From the NCBI GenBank assembly GCA_035249305.1, contig DATFGQ010000043.1:1-64000 (forward strand): a stretch of 64,000 bases of DNA, read 5' to 3'. Source of the DNA: DASUNP01 sp035249305 (GTDB lineage Bacteria; Acidobacteriota; Blastocatellia; UBA7656). A program made the translations under genes and the position numbers. The notes below the pieces were generated by a model. That model was not told where the DNA came from. It searched no databases and saw nothing but the letters and a program-made list of their open reading frames with translations. Below are positions 16,258-25,329 of the stretch, one piece after another (within the stretch, counting starts at the first letter, position 1; every line of letters starts with the position of its first letter).

Positions 16258-18138
16258 ATGTTATCCCAGTTGTCTATGAGCATAGAGAGAGCATTTGATG
16301 TGGTTGTGATCGGCGCGGGCCATGCCGGTTGCGAGGCGGCCTACATCGCCGCGCGCCTCGGCGCCCGCACGGCGCTCGTCACCATCGACCGAAACTCGAT
16401 CGGGCAGATGAGCTGCAACCCCGCCATAGGCGGCATAGCCAAAGGCCATCTGGTCCGCGAAGTCGACGCGCTCGGCGGCATAATGGGCCAGGTCATCGAC
16501 GCCACGGGGATCCAGTTCCGCCTGCTAAACCGCAGCCGCGGCCCCGCCGTTCAGTCGCCCCGCGCCCAGGCCGACCGTAACCTTTATCGCACGGAGATGA
16601 GGCGCAGGCTCGCCGCGACCGAAAACCTGACCGTCATCGAAGGCGAGGTCGCCGAGATAAAGATCGCCGCCGCTCGCGTCACGGGAGTCGAGCTCGCCGA
16701 CGGGACTTTTATCCAGGCGCGCTCGGTCGTGCTTACGACGGGGACTTTCCTCAACGGGTTGATCCACGTCGGGCGCAAGACTTTCCAGGCGGGCCGCAGC
16801 GGCGAGCCTGCTTCTATAAGGCTGGCCGATTCGGTACGCGCGATCGGCTTTCGCACAGGGCGGTTGAAGACCGGCACCCCGCCGCGCCTCGACGGGCGTA
16901 CTATCGATTACTCGAAATTCGAGCGCCAGCCCGGCGACGAACGCCCCGTGCCGTTCTCGTTTAAGACCGAGAGGATCGACCGGCCGCAGATAGAGTGCTT
17001 CATCGGCTACACCAACGAAACGGTGCATGACGTGATACGGCGGAACCTCGACAAATCGCCGCTCTACAGCGGCGACATACAGGGCATAGGCCCGCGCTAC
17101 TGCCCGTCGATCGAAGACAAGGTCGTCAAGTTCAGCGAGAAGCCGCGCCATCAAATCTTCCTTGAGCCGGAAGGTTATAAGACTTACGAGGTCTACCCGA
17201 ACGGCATCTCGACGAGCATGGCCGAAGAGGTCCAGCTTGAGTTCGTGCGAAAGATTCCCGGCCTTGAGCGCGTCAAGATGCTGCGGCCGGGTTACGCGGT
17301 CGAATACGACTTCGTGGACCCGCGCGAGCTGCACCCGACGCTTGAGACGAAGCTCGTCGGCGGGCTCTTCCACGCGGGGCAGATCAACGGGACTTCGGGT
17401 TACGAAGAGGCGGCGGGGCAGGGAATAGTCGCCGGGATTAACGCCGCGCTCGGCGCGCTGGCGCGAGAGCAGATCGTGCTCGACCGCCGCGCCAGCTACA
17501 TCGCCGTGATGATAGACGACCTTGTGACCAAGGGCGCAGACGAGCCTTATCGAATGTTCACGTCGCGCGCGGAGATGAGGCTGTCGCTGCGCTACGACAA
17601 CGCAGACCAGCGGCTGACGCCCGTGGCGCGCGAGATCGGCTCGATCGACGACGCGGATTACGAGGCGTTCGTTACGAGGCAGCGCGACGTAGCGCGCGTC
17701 AAAGAGTTCCTGGCCTCGGCGCGCGTGAGCGAAGTTTCCGCTGAGCTTCTCGAAGGGCTCGAAGGCTCGCCGGAGAGTTTGCACGGCAGGCGGCTCGATT
17801 ACCTCGCGCGGCGTCCCGACTTCAACCCGGAAAATCTGGTCGAGATAGCCCGCGCCGCCAACCCTGACGTGAGCGAGAAAGAGATCACCGTGGCGCTCAA
17901 CGACATTCGCTACGCCGGGTACTTGAAGGACCAGGAATCGCTCGCCCGAAAGCGCGGCCGCTACGACGATCTGGAGATACCCGCCGGGATCGATTTTTCG
18001 AGCGTGTCGGGTCTGTCGACCGAGGTGGTGCAGAAGCTCACGGCGATCCGCCCGCGCACGATAGGCCAGGCCGCACGCATACCGGGCGTGACGCCCGCCG
18101 CCGTTTCGATCCTGCTCGTCGAAACGCTCAGAGGCTAA
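16258..18138 (+). CDS. mnmG: tRNA uridine-5-carboxymethylaminomethyl modification enzyme MnmG
   Basis: This 626-residue protein has the normal family length. It carries the FAD-binding GAGHAGCEAA motif, the conserved MSCNPAIGGIAKGHLVREVDALGG region (split here across residues about 46-69), a GTFLNG segment and the C-terminal domain with VEIAR. MnmG works with MnmE to modify the wobble uridine of certain tRNAs, using FAD, NADH and a folate one-carbon unit. A second in-frame ATG at 16276 (MSIERAFDVVVIG) could be the true start. The stop overlaps the ribosome site of the next gene, so the two are co-transcribed. mnmE is not in the window. Confidence 0.95.
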   Translation: MLSQLSMSIERAFDVVVIGAGHAGCEAAYIAARLGARTALVTIDRNSIGQMSCNPAIGGIAKGHLVREVDALGGIMGQVIDATGIQFRLLNRSRGPAVQSPRAQADRNLYRTEMRRRLAATENLTVIEGEVAEIKIAAARVTGVELADGTFIQARSVVLTTGTFLNGLIHVGRKTFQAGRSGEPASIRLADSVRAIGFRTGRLKTGTPPRLDGRTIDYSKFERQPGDERPVPFSFKTERIDRPQIECFIGYTNETVHDVIRRNLDKSPLYSGDIQGIGPRYCPSIEDKVVKFSEKPRHQIFLEPEGYKTYEVYPNGISTSMAEEVQLEFVRKIPGLERVKMLRPGYAVEYDFVDPRELHPTLETKLVGGLFHAGQINGTSGYEEAAGQGIVAGINAALGALAREQIVLDRRASYIAVMIDDLVTKGADEPYRMFTSRAEMRLSLRYDNADQRLTPVAREIGSIDDADYEAFVTRQRDVARVKEFLASARVSEVSAELLEGLEGSPESLHGRRLDYLARRPDFNPENLVEIARAANPDVSEKEITVALNDIRYAGYLKDQESLARKRGRYDDLEIPAGIDFSSVSGLSTEVVQKLTAIRPRTIGQAARIPGVTPAAVSILLVETLRG

Positions 18139-18149
18139 AGGAGCCGCAG

Positions 18150-19178
18150 ATGAATAAGCGATTAAGACTGATGATCTCACTGACTACGATGATACTGTCT
18201 CTCTTCGCCTTCAGCCTGACGGGGCAGACGCAGGGCCAGAAAGAGAAGCGCTTCAAGCTGGTCATTCACGGGGGCGCGGGGACGATACTGAGATCGAACA
18301 TGTCGCCCGAGCGCGAGGCGGCTTACCGCGCCGCGCTGACCGAAGCCTTGCAGACGGGACATGCCGTGCTCAAGCGCGGCGGCAGCAGCCTGGACGCGAT
18401 CGAAGCGACGATAAAGGTGCTCGAAGACTCGCCGCTGTTTAACGCGGGCAAAGGGGCCGTCTTCACCAGCGAAGGGACCAACGAGCTGGACGCTTCGATC
18501 ATGGACGGGGCGACTCTGAAGGCCGGCGCAGTGGCCGGTGTCAAGCGCATCAAGAACCCTATCAGCCTAGCCCGCCTGGTGATGGAGAAGTCGCCGCACG
18601 TGATGATGGTCGGCGAGGGCGCCGAAACTTTCGCGCGTCAAAACGGCGTCGAGTGGGTGGACCCGAAATACTTCTACACCGAAGAGAGGTGGAAACAGTT
18701 ACAGGAGGCCAAGCGCAAAGAGAAGCAGCCGAAGACTAGCTCTTTGACGACGGACGACAAGAAGTTCGGGACCGTGGGGGCCGTGGCGCTGGATCAGAAC
18801 GGGAACCTGGCCGCGGGGACATCGACGGGCGGCATGACGAACAAGAAGTTCGGGCGCGTGGGCGACGCCCCGATCATAGGAGCGGGGACTTACGCTAACA
18901 ACGCGACCTGCGCCGTCTCGGCTACGGGGCACGGCGAGTACTTCATACGCTCGGTCGTGGCCCACGACATAGCCGCGCTGATGGAGTACCGCGGGCTGTC
19001 GCTGAAAGAGGCGGCCGACATCGTCGTGATGAAGAAGCTCGTCAAGCTCGGCGGCGAGGGCGGCGTCATCGCGATTGACAAGGACGGCAACCACGCCATG
19101 CCCTTCAACAGCCCTGGCATGTACCGCGGCTTCATCGACTCGGACGGCAAAGCGGTCGTTGAGATCTATAAAGAGTGA
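18150..19178 (+). CDS. isoaspartyl peptidase / L-asparaginase (Ntn hydrolase, T2), exported
   Basis: This 342-residue protein has a signal peptide (about 1-30, LSLFAFSLTGQTQG). It shows LVIHGGAGTI and the autoprocessing site KKFGTVGAVAL with the nucleophile Thr208, followed by GTSTGGMTNK and GDAPIIGAGTYAN. The enzyme cleaves itself before the Thr, then hydrolyses isoaspartyl dipeptides or asparagine. An AAAGGAG ribosome site (18137-18143) overlaps the mnmG stop. Periplasmic location fits peptide scavenging, as does the S46 peptidase gene immediately downstream. Confidence 0.9.
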   Translation: MNKRLRLMISLTTMILSLFAFSLTGQTQGQKEKRFKLVIHGGAGTILRSNMSPEREAAYRAALTEALQTGHAVLKRGGSSLDAIEATIKVLEDSPLFNAGKGAVFTSEGTNELDASIMDGATLKAGAVAGVKRIKNPISLARLVMEKSPHVMMVGEGAETFARQNGVEWVDPKYFYTEERWKQLQEAKRKEKQPKTSSLTTDDKKFGTVGAVALDQNGNLAAGTSTGGMTNKKFGRVGDAPIIGAGTYANNATCAVSATGHGEYFIRSVVAHDIAALMEYRGLSLKEAADIVVMKKLVKLGGEGGVIAIDKDGNHAMPFNSPGMYRGFIDSDGKAVVEIYKE

Positions 19179-19355
19179 TTTGAAATCGCGGCGCGCGAAA
19201 GCGCGGGGAACCCGTTCCGACGGGTCGCGCCATACAAATTTCAAATCGCCAGAAGAGTTTGTTAAAATCATATTGGCAGCAAAGCACTGCCAATATCTTC
19301 TCCAAGTAAGCGGAATGGTAGAGGGCGAGTCTTGAACGGCTGGCCCTCATTTTTC
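19177..19355 (+). other. candidate structured RNA: four hairpins between two peptidase genes
   Basis: GATTTGAAAT (19177-19186) pairs exactly with ATTTCAAATC (19238-19247). Nested inside are GGCGCG/CGCGCC (19190-19195 and 19226-19231) and ACCCG-ttccga-CGGGT (19210-19225). Next comes ATATTGGCAG-caaagca-CTGCCAATAT (19270-19296), a perfect 10-bp hairpin. Last is GAGGGC/GCCCTC (19321-19348) followed by ATTTTT, a terminator-like end. It could be a 3' element of the asparaginase mRNA or a leader of the S46 gene. No known riboswitch core was recognised. Confidence 0.5.
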
Positions 19356-19382
19356 CGGGCGCTTGATTTTATACGTTGAGGT

Positions 19383-21470
19383 ATGAATATGAACCTAAGA
19401 AGAATTATGAGCGCGATTCTCGTCGCGATGTTTGCGGCCCCGGTCCTCGACGCCGTCCGCGCCGACGAGGGTATGTGGACTTTCAATAACGTGCCCCGCG
19501 CCGAGATCAAACGCAAGTACGGTTTCGACGTGACAGACGATTGGCTCAAGCGTGTGCAGCTCGCCTCCGTCAGGTTCAACAACGGGGGCAGCGGCTCGTT
19601 CGTCTCTCCGGACGGCCTAGTGCTGACGAACCACCACATCGCGTCCGAGACGCTGGCTCAGCTCAGCTCGGCCGAGAAGGATTACATGAAGGACGGCTTT
19701 TACGCGCCCACGCGCGACAAGGAGCTTAAGTCGCCGGAGCTTGAGTTGAACGTCCTGGTGAGTTTCGAAGACGTGACCGACAGGGTCAACCGCGCGGCCA
19801 AGCCCGACATGTCCGCGGCCGACGCGGACGTTGCGCGCCGAGCCGAGATAGCGACGATCGAGAAGGAGTCCCTTGAAAAGACGGGGCTGCGCAGCGACGT
19901 GGTCACGCTTTACCAGGGAGGCCAGTACAACCTTTACCGCTACAAAAAATATACGGACGTGCGGCTGGTCTTCGCGCCCGAAGCGCAGATAGCCTTTTTC
20001 GGCGGCGACCCGGATAACTTCACTTACCCGCGCTACAACCTCGATATGGCGCTCTTCCGCGTCTACGAGAACGGCGCGCCGCTCAAGGTGGACAACTACT
20101 TCAAGTGGTCGAAGACGGGAGCGAAAGACGGCGAGCTCGTCTTCGTGTCGGGCCACCCCGGCTCCACTTCGCGGCTGAACACGGTGGCTCACCTTGAGTA
20201 CCTGCGCGACACGGGGCTCCCGTTCGTCATAAAGCTGTACGAGCGGCGGCTGGCGGCGCTGAAGAAGTATGGCGCGCTGGGCGAAGAGCAGTCGCGACGC
20301 GCGCAGGAAGACGTGCTCGGAATAGAGAACGCGCTTAAGAACTGGCACGGCCAGCTCGCGGGCCTCCGCGACAAGTCGCTGATGGCGAAGAAGGCTAAAG
20401 CCGAAGAGTCGTTGCGCAAGAGCGTGATGGCCGATCCTCGCAAGCAGAAAGAGTACGGCGAGGCGTGGGACACGATCGCCCGCGGGCGAAAGGCGCTGCC
20501 GTCTTACCTGCTCGAATACCAATTTATGGAAGGCACGGCGGGGTTGAACACTACGCTTTTCGGCTACGCCCGCGCGCTCGTGCGGCTGGCGGCGGAGAGC
20601 GCGAAGGCCGACGCCGACCGGCTGCCCGAATACACGGACGCGCGCCGCGCTTCGTTCGAGATGAGCCTTTATTCGCCCGCGCCGATCTACGACGACCTGG
20701 AGAAGATCAAGCTCGCCGACTCGCTCGCCCTCATGCGCGAAGAGCTCGGAGCGGACCACGCGCTGGTCAAGAAGGCGCTGGCCGGCAAGACGCCCGAAGC
20801 GCGCGCCGCCGAGCTGATAGACAAGTCGAAGCTCAAGGACGTGGCCTTCCGCAAGCAACTGGCCGCGGGCGGCGCGAAGGCGATCGCCGAATCCGACGAC
20901 CCGTTGATCCAGCTCGCGCGCGACATAGACGAGCAGGCGCGCACGATCCGCAAGCGCTACGAGGCCGAAGTGACGAGCCACGAGCGGGCCAATTACGCGA
21001 AGATAGCGCGCGCGCTTTTCGACATCGAGGGCACGCGCCTCTACCCCGACGCGACGTTCACGCTGCGGCTCTCTTACGGCGCGGTCAAAGGCTACGAAGA
21101 GATGGGCAAGCAGATCAAGCCGTTCACCACGTTCGCGGGCCTGTACGAGCGCGCGGCGAAGTTCAACCAGAAGCCGCCTTATGATTTGCCGCAGCGGTGG
21201 GTTGAGAAGAAGTCCGCGATCAAATTAGATGTGCCGTTCAACTTCGTATCGACGAACGACATCATAGGCGGCAACAGCGGCTCGCCCGTGATCAACCGAA
21301 ACGCCGAGCTCGTCGGCCTGATATTCGACGGGAACATTCAGTCGCTGGTAGGCAATTTCATTTTCGACGAATCGGTGAACCGCGCGGTGTCTGTAGACGT
21401 GCGCGGCATGGTCGAGGCCTTGCGCAAGGTTTACGGCGCGAACGAGATCGCCGACGAGTTGACGAAGTAG
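19383..21470 (+). CDS. S46-family dipeptidyl-peptidase, secreted
   Basis: This 695-residue protein has a signal peptide (about 1-26). It matches the S46 family (DPP7/DPP11 type, usually 700-730 residues): DEGMWTFNNVP near the mature N-terminus, GSGSFVSPDGLVLTNHH with the catalytic His, DPDNFTYPRYNLDMALFRVY with the Asp region, and GNSGSPVINRNAELVG with the catalytic Ser. These enzymes release dipeptides from N-termini in the periplasm. DPP7 versus DPP11 specificity is not decided here. The ATG at 19389 has better spacing from GAGG (19378-19381) than the one at 19383. It lies downstream of the isoaspartyl peptidase. Confidence 0.9.
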   Translation: MNMNLRRIMSAILVAMFAAPVLDAVRADEGMWTFNNVPRAEIKRKYGFDVTDDWLKRVQLASVRFNNGGSGSFVSPDGLVLTNHHIASETLAQLSSAEKDYMKDGFYAPTRDKELKSPELELNVLVSFEDVTDRVNRAAKPDMSAADADVARRAEIATIEKESLEKTGLRSDVVTLYQGGQYNLYRYKKYTDVRLVFAPEAQIAFFGGDPDNFTYPRYNLDMALFRVYENGAPLKVDNYFKWSKTGAKDGELVFVSGHPGSTSRLNTVAHLEYLRDTGLPFVIKLYERRLAALKKYGALGEEQSRRAQEDVLGIENALKNWHGQLAGLRDKSLMAKKAKAEESLRKSVMADPRKQKEYGEAWDTIARGRKALPSYLLEYQFMEGTAGLNTTLFGYARALVRLAAESAKADADRLPEYTDARRASFEMSLYSPAPIYDDLEKIKLADSLALMREELGADHALVKKALAGKTPEARAAELIDKSKLKDVAFRKQLAAGGAKAIAESDDPLIQLARDIDEQARTIRKRYEAEVTSHERANYAKIARALFDIEGTRLYPDATFTLRLSYGAVKGYEEMGKQIKPFTTFAGLYERAAKFNQKPPYDLPQRWVEKKSAIKLDVPFNFVSTNDIIGGNSGSPVINRNAELVGLIFDGNIQSLVGNFIFDESVNRAVSVDVRGMVEALRKVYGANEIADELTK

Positions 21471-21488
21471 GCGCTCTTGGGAAATCTC

Positions 21489-21732
21489 TCACCGAAGAGA
21501 AACGTAGAGAATATAAGGGCGTTGAAATAGCCTCGAAGAGGCGTAATTCAAAAGCCAGGGGCGAAGCCCCTGGAAACGAATCGATAATAATGAAAAGCCC
21601 TGAAAGGGCGCGATAGTTATATCGCCCTTTCAGGGCTTCTCGTTGTATGCGTGCGTCACCCGGCGCGTTGCGCCGGGCTATTGAATAGCGCCTCTTCGAG
21701 GCTTCCTTTTGAATCAGGACTCTTCGAGGCTT
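21489..21732. repeat. family A palindrome mosaic, copy 1
   Basis: Ordered perfect palindromes with short loops: GCCTC-gaa-GAGGC (21530-21542), CCAGGGGC-gaa-GCCCCTGG (21555-21573), a 15-bp stem AGCCCTGAAAGGGCG/CGCCCTTTCAGGGCT (21596-21637), CCCGGCGC-gtt-GCGCCGGG (21659-21677) and GCCTC-ttc-GAGGC (21690-21702). The same order recurs at 32216-32486 and, inverted, at 36457-36791. The left edge TCACCGAAGAG resembles the terminal repeat of copy 3. The right end runs into the 3' end of the NAT gene. Confidence 0.85.
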
Positions 21733-22505
21733 AAATCGCTACCAAATCTCAACCCGCCAAGATCGATCCCGAAATGCTCTCTTAATGCCGCGGCGTATTC
21801 GTCGTCGCTTTCAAGCAACCGCTCCTCTTTATGGCCCGCGCGCGTCACGATCAGCCGCATCTCGCTCAGCGTGATTCGGCCGCCGTCGGTCGCCCGCGTG
21901 CAGACGCGGCGGCGCGTGAAGTGCGACTCGGGGGATGTCTCATGATAACGGCACCTATCAACGTAGTCCGTGTACACATAAGGCCGGAGCGTAAACCGAT
22001 ACTGGGCTTCCCACACCTCGCCGCCGCCGCGCCGGCTGAGCGTTAAACTCTCGCCATCATCATCTATGCGATAAGCGACTCCGTCGCGCATCTGCTCGCC
22101 GCGGTCGTCCAACAGCAGGGGCTCGCCGAAAGAGTCGCCGAAGCCTACGTCGGCCAGCCACCTTTCGCCGAGATGGACCAGCAGCGCCATGTGGTCGAAG
22201 GGCGGGCCGAAGCCGCCGTCTTCGCGCGCTACGCCCGCCGAGAGCATCTCAACGCGGAAGCCGAGCGCACTGAGCAGCGACGCGAAAGTCCCGTTCAGCT
22301 CGTAGCAGAAACCGCCGCGCCGACGTTCGATTATCTTCGAAAACAGCGAGCCGTCTTCGAGCGCGATCGGCCGGCCCAGGTGTATGTCGAGGTTCTCGAA
22401 CGGGACCGCGAGCATGTGCGCCCGGTGCAGGCGGCGCAAGGTCTCTGCCGCAATCTCAAGCGGCCCGTCATAATTGATCCGTTCCAGGTAAGCTTTGACG
22501 TTCAC
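21714..22505 (-). CDS. arylamine N-acetyltransferase
   Basis: This 263-residue protein has the catalytic triad in place: Cys67 in RRRGGFCYELN, His105 in FDHMALL and Asp119 in ADVGFGD. Early AVPFENLDIHLG is also typical. The enzyme acetylates arylamines, hydrazines or other substrates from acetyl-CoA (or another acyl-CoA) in the cytoplasm. The last residues SLEES are encoded by half of a family A repeat module (AGCCTCGAAGAG), so the C-terminus appears altered by the repeat. It is convergent with the S46 gene. Confidence 0.92.
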   Translation of the reverse strand: MNVKAYLERINYDGPLEIAAETLRRLHRAHMLAVPFENLDIHLGRPIALEDGSLFSKIIERRRGGFCYELNGTFASLLSALGFRVEMLSAGVAREDGGFGPPFDHMALLVHLGERWLADVGFGDSFGEPLLLDDRGEQMRDGVAYRIDDDGESLTLSRRGGGEVWEAQYRFTLRPYVYTDYVDRCRYHETSPESHFTRRRVCTRATDGGRITLSEMRLIVTRAGHKEERLLESDDEYAAALREHFGIDLGGLRFGSDLSLEES

Positions 22506-22629
22506 GACTATCGATTTTGCAGCCCGCGCGCCCGCCTGTCAAAGTTTTGCCGCCGCCGAGAGACTTTCCCGCCAACTCTATGGCAGAATAATAGTGTGAC
22601 GGCTAAGTGGAAATCAGATTCTCGAAAGG

Positions 22630-25314
22630 ATGTCAGCGATGGCAAGCTCGGAGGCCCGCGAGGCGGGCGACGTGGAGATTCGCGAATGGATCGATTCGCT
22701 AGATTATGTGATAAAAAACGGGGGGCCTGAGCGGGTACGGACCCTGCTCGAACGGCTCCAGATCCACGCACGACAGTCCGGCGTAGAGATTCCCTTCACG
22801 GCTAACACGCCTTACATAAACACAATCCCCGCCGACAGCCAGCCGGTCTACCCAGGAAGCCGCGACCTCGAGAGACGAATTAAGAGCCTCGTGCGGTGGA
22901 ACGCGCTGGCCATGGTCGTGCGCGCCAACCGCGAGGAGAGCGGAATAGGCGGGCACATATCGACCTACGCTTCGGCGGCTACGTTATACGAAGTCGGTTA
23001 TAACCACTTCTTCCGCGGCAAGGGCGATGACCACGACGGCGACATCATCTACTTTCAAGGCCACGCCTCGCCGGGCATCTACGCGCGCGCGTTTCTGGAA
23101 GGCCGGTTGTCGAAAGAGCACCTGTCATGTTTCCGGCGCGAGATACAGTCGGAACACGGGCTCTCTTCCTACCCGCACCCGTGGCTGATGCCTCAATTCT
23201 GGGAGTTCCCGACAGTCTCGATGGGGCTGGGGCCGATCATGGCCATCTACCAGGCGCGCTTCAATCGCTACCTCGAAGACCGCGGGCTGAAGAGACATTC
23301 CGGCTCGAAAGTCTGGGCCTTCCTTGGCGATGGCGAGACGGACGAGCCCGAGAGCCTCGGCGCGATAACGCTCGCCTCGCGCGAGAAGATAGACAACCTG
23401 ATCTTCGTCATCAACTGCAACCTCCAGCGGCTCGACGGCCCGGTGCGCGGCAACGGCAACATCATACAGGAGCTTGAATCCATCTTTCGCGGCGCGGGGT
23501 GGAACGTCATCAAGGTCATCTGGGGGAGCGACTGGGACCCACTGTTTGCGGCAGACCACGAGGGGTTACTCGTCAAGCGAATGGGCGAGACCGTCGACGG
23601 CCAGTGGCAGAAGTATTCCGCCGAGTCGGGCGCTTACTTCCGCGAGAATTTCTTCGGCGTAGACCCACGCCTCACGGAGATGGTTTCTCACCTGTCGGAC
23701 GAGCAGTTGAGAAAGATGCGCCTGGGCGGCCACGACCCGCAAAAAGTCTACGCCGCGTACAAAGCCGCCGTTGAGCACGAAGGCTCGCCCACCGTGATAC
23801 TGGCCAGGACGATCAAGGGTTACGGACTGGGCGAGAGCGGCGAGGGCAAGAACATAACGCACCAGCAGAAGAAGATGAACGAGGAGGAGCTGCGCCAGTT
23901 CCGCGCGCGGTTCGGCATACCGATCTCGGACGAAGACATCGCCGAAGCGCCTTTCTACCGCCCGCCCGACTCAAGCCCCGAGATTCAATACATCCGCAAC
24001 CAGCGCGAACGCTTGCGCGGCTACGTCCCTACGCGAGTCGTCGCGGTCGAATCCTTAAAAGCGCCGGGCGATGAGTTGTTCGAAGAGTTCTTCGGCGGGA
24101 CCGACGGGCGCGAGGCTTCGACCACGATGGTCTTTGTGAGAATACTTGCAAAGCTCCTGCGCGACGGGCAGATCGGAGACCTTGTGGTGCCGATAGTGCC
24201 GGACGAGGCGAGGACTTTCGGCATGGAGCCGTTGTTCCGGCAGGTCGGGATATACTCGCACGTGGGCCAGTTGTACGAGCCCGTCGATGCGGCGACCTTG
24301 CTCTACTACAAAGAGGCGACCGACGGGCAGATTCTCGAAGAGGGGATAACGGAAGCCGGCTCGATGTCGGACTTCATAGCTGCGGGCACGGCTTACGCCA
24401 CGCACGGCGTCAACACGATACCCTTCTTCATCTTCTATTCGATGTTCGGGTTCCAGCGCATCGGCGACCTGATCTGGGCGGCGGGCGACATGCGCACGAA
24501 AGGGTTTTTGTTGGGCGGGACCGCCGGCCGCACGACGCTGGCGGGCGAAGGCTTGCAGCATCAAGACGGCAACAGCCACCTGCTCGCCTACCCGGTGCCG
24601 AACCTTGTGACGTACGACCCGGCTTACGCCTACGAGCTGGCGGTGATTATTCAAGACGGCATACGCCGCATGTACGAGAAGCAGGAAAATATCTTTTATT
24701 ACCTCACGCTGATGAACGAGAACTACCCGCACCCGCAGATCCCGGACGTCGACGGCGTGAGGGAAGGCATACTCCGCGGCATGTACCGCCTGAAGGCGTC
24801 AGAGAATCAGAACGCCAAGCTGCGCGCGCAGTTGTTCGGCAGCGGCGCGATACTCAACGAAGTGGTCGAGGCCAGCCGAATACTTGCCGAGCAGTACAAT
24901 GTCGCGGCGGACGTTTGGAGCGTCACGAGCTACAAAGAGCTCTACCGCGACGGGCACGAAGTCGAGCGGTGGAACGCGCTCCACCCGTCGGAGAAACCGA
25001 GGGCGCCTTACGTCACCTCCTGCGTTGCCGACGCGCCCGGCGTCTTCGTGGCGGCGTCCGATTACGTCAAGGCTTTGCCCGATTCAATATCTCAGTGGCT
25101 GCCTCGCCCGTTGATCTCGTTGGGGACCGACGGCTACGGCCGCAGCGATGCCCGCGACGCGCTCAGAGAGTTCTTCGAAGTCGACCGCCGCTTCGTCACG
25201 CTCGCGACGCTCGTGGCGCTGGCGCGCGAGAAGAAGATCAAGACCGACGTTGTGCAGAAGGCTATAAAAGATCTGGGCATCGATCCTGAGAAGGCCGACC
25301 CGTTCACTTCGTAA
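22630..25314 (+). CDS. aceE: pyruvate dehydrogenase E1, homodimeric type
   Basis: This 894-residue protein has the full AceE length. Signature segments include GGHISTYASAATLYEVGYNHFF, cut here to its ends; FQGHASPGIYARAFLEGRL; the thiamine diphosphate motif GDGETDEPES through INCNLQRLDGPVRGN; and a late GTDGYGRSDAR. The enzyme decarboxylates pyruvate and transfers acetyl groups to the E2 lipoyl domain. ATG codons at 22630 and 22639 are both possible starts. It is the first gene of aceE-aceF-lpd, with a 15-bp gap to aceF. There is no PdhR-like regulator nearby. Confidence 0.96.
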   Translation: MSAMASSEAREAGDVEIREWIDSLDYVIKNGGPERVRTLLERLQIHARQSGVEIPFTANTPYINTIPADSQPVYPGSRDLERRIKSLVRWNALAMVVRANREESGIGGHISTYASAATLYEVGYNHFFRGKGDDHDGDIIYFQGHASPGIYARAFLEGRLSKEHLSCFRREIQSEHGLSSYPHPWLMPQFWEFPTVSMGLGPIMAIYQARFNRYLEDRGLKRHSGSKVWAFLGDGETDEPESLGAITLASREKIDNLIFVINCNLQRLDGPVRGNGNIIQELESIFRGAGWNVIKVIWGSDWDPLFAADHEGLLVKRMGETVDGQWQKYSAESGAYFRENFFGVDPRLTEMVSHLSDEQLRKMRLGGHDPQKVYAAYKAAVEHEGSPTVILARTIKGYGLGESGEGKNITHQQKKMNEEELRQFRARFGIPISDEDIAEAPFYRPPDSSPEIQYIRNQRERLRGYVPTRVVAVESLKAPGDELFEEFFGGTDGREASTTMVFVRILAKLLRDGQIGDLVVPIVPDEARTFGMEPLFRQVGIYSHVGQLYEPVDAATLLYYKEATDGQILEEGITEAGSMSDFIAAGTAYATHGVNTIPFFIFYSMFGFQRIGDLIWAAGDMRTKGFLLGGTAGRTTLAGEGLQHQDGNSHLLAYPVPNLVTYDPAYAYELAVIIQDGIRRMYEKQENIFYYLTLMNENYPHPQIPDVDGVREGILRGMYRLKASENQNAKLRAQLFGSGAILNEVVEASRILAEQYNVAADVWSVTSYKELYRDGHEVERWNALHPSEKPRAPYVTSCVADAPGVFVAASDYVKALPDSISQWLPRPLISLGTDGYGRSDARDALREFFEVDRRFVTLATLVALAREKKIKTDVVQKAIKDLGIDPEKADPFTS

Positions 25315-25329
25315 AGGAAGGACAAGAAA

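Noticed and set aside
16525..18180. 551-codon open frame on the strand opposite mnmG
   Set aside because: Opposite a perfect MnmG. High GC leaves antisense frames open; no ribosome site, no domain, and an Arg/Val-rich composition typical of a shadow. The same holds for long antisense frames at 19617-20981 and 55864-56862.
19308..19360. tRNA-like stretch (gcggaatggtagag resembling a D-arm, followed by cttgaac)
   Set aside because: The anticodon stem does not pair, no T-arm (GGTTCGAATCC) follows, and the segment is better explained by the GAGGGC/GCCCTC terminator-like hairpin.
21489..21732. CRISPR array
   Set aside because: The palindromes differ from one another, spacing is uneven, linkers are conserved between copies instead of unique, and no cas gene is present.
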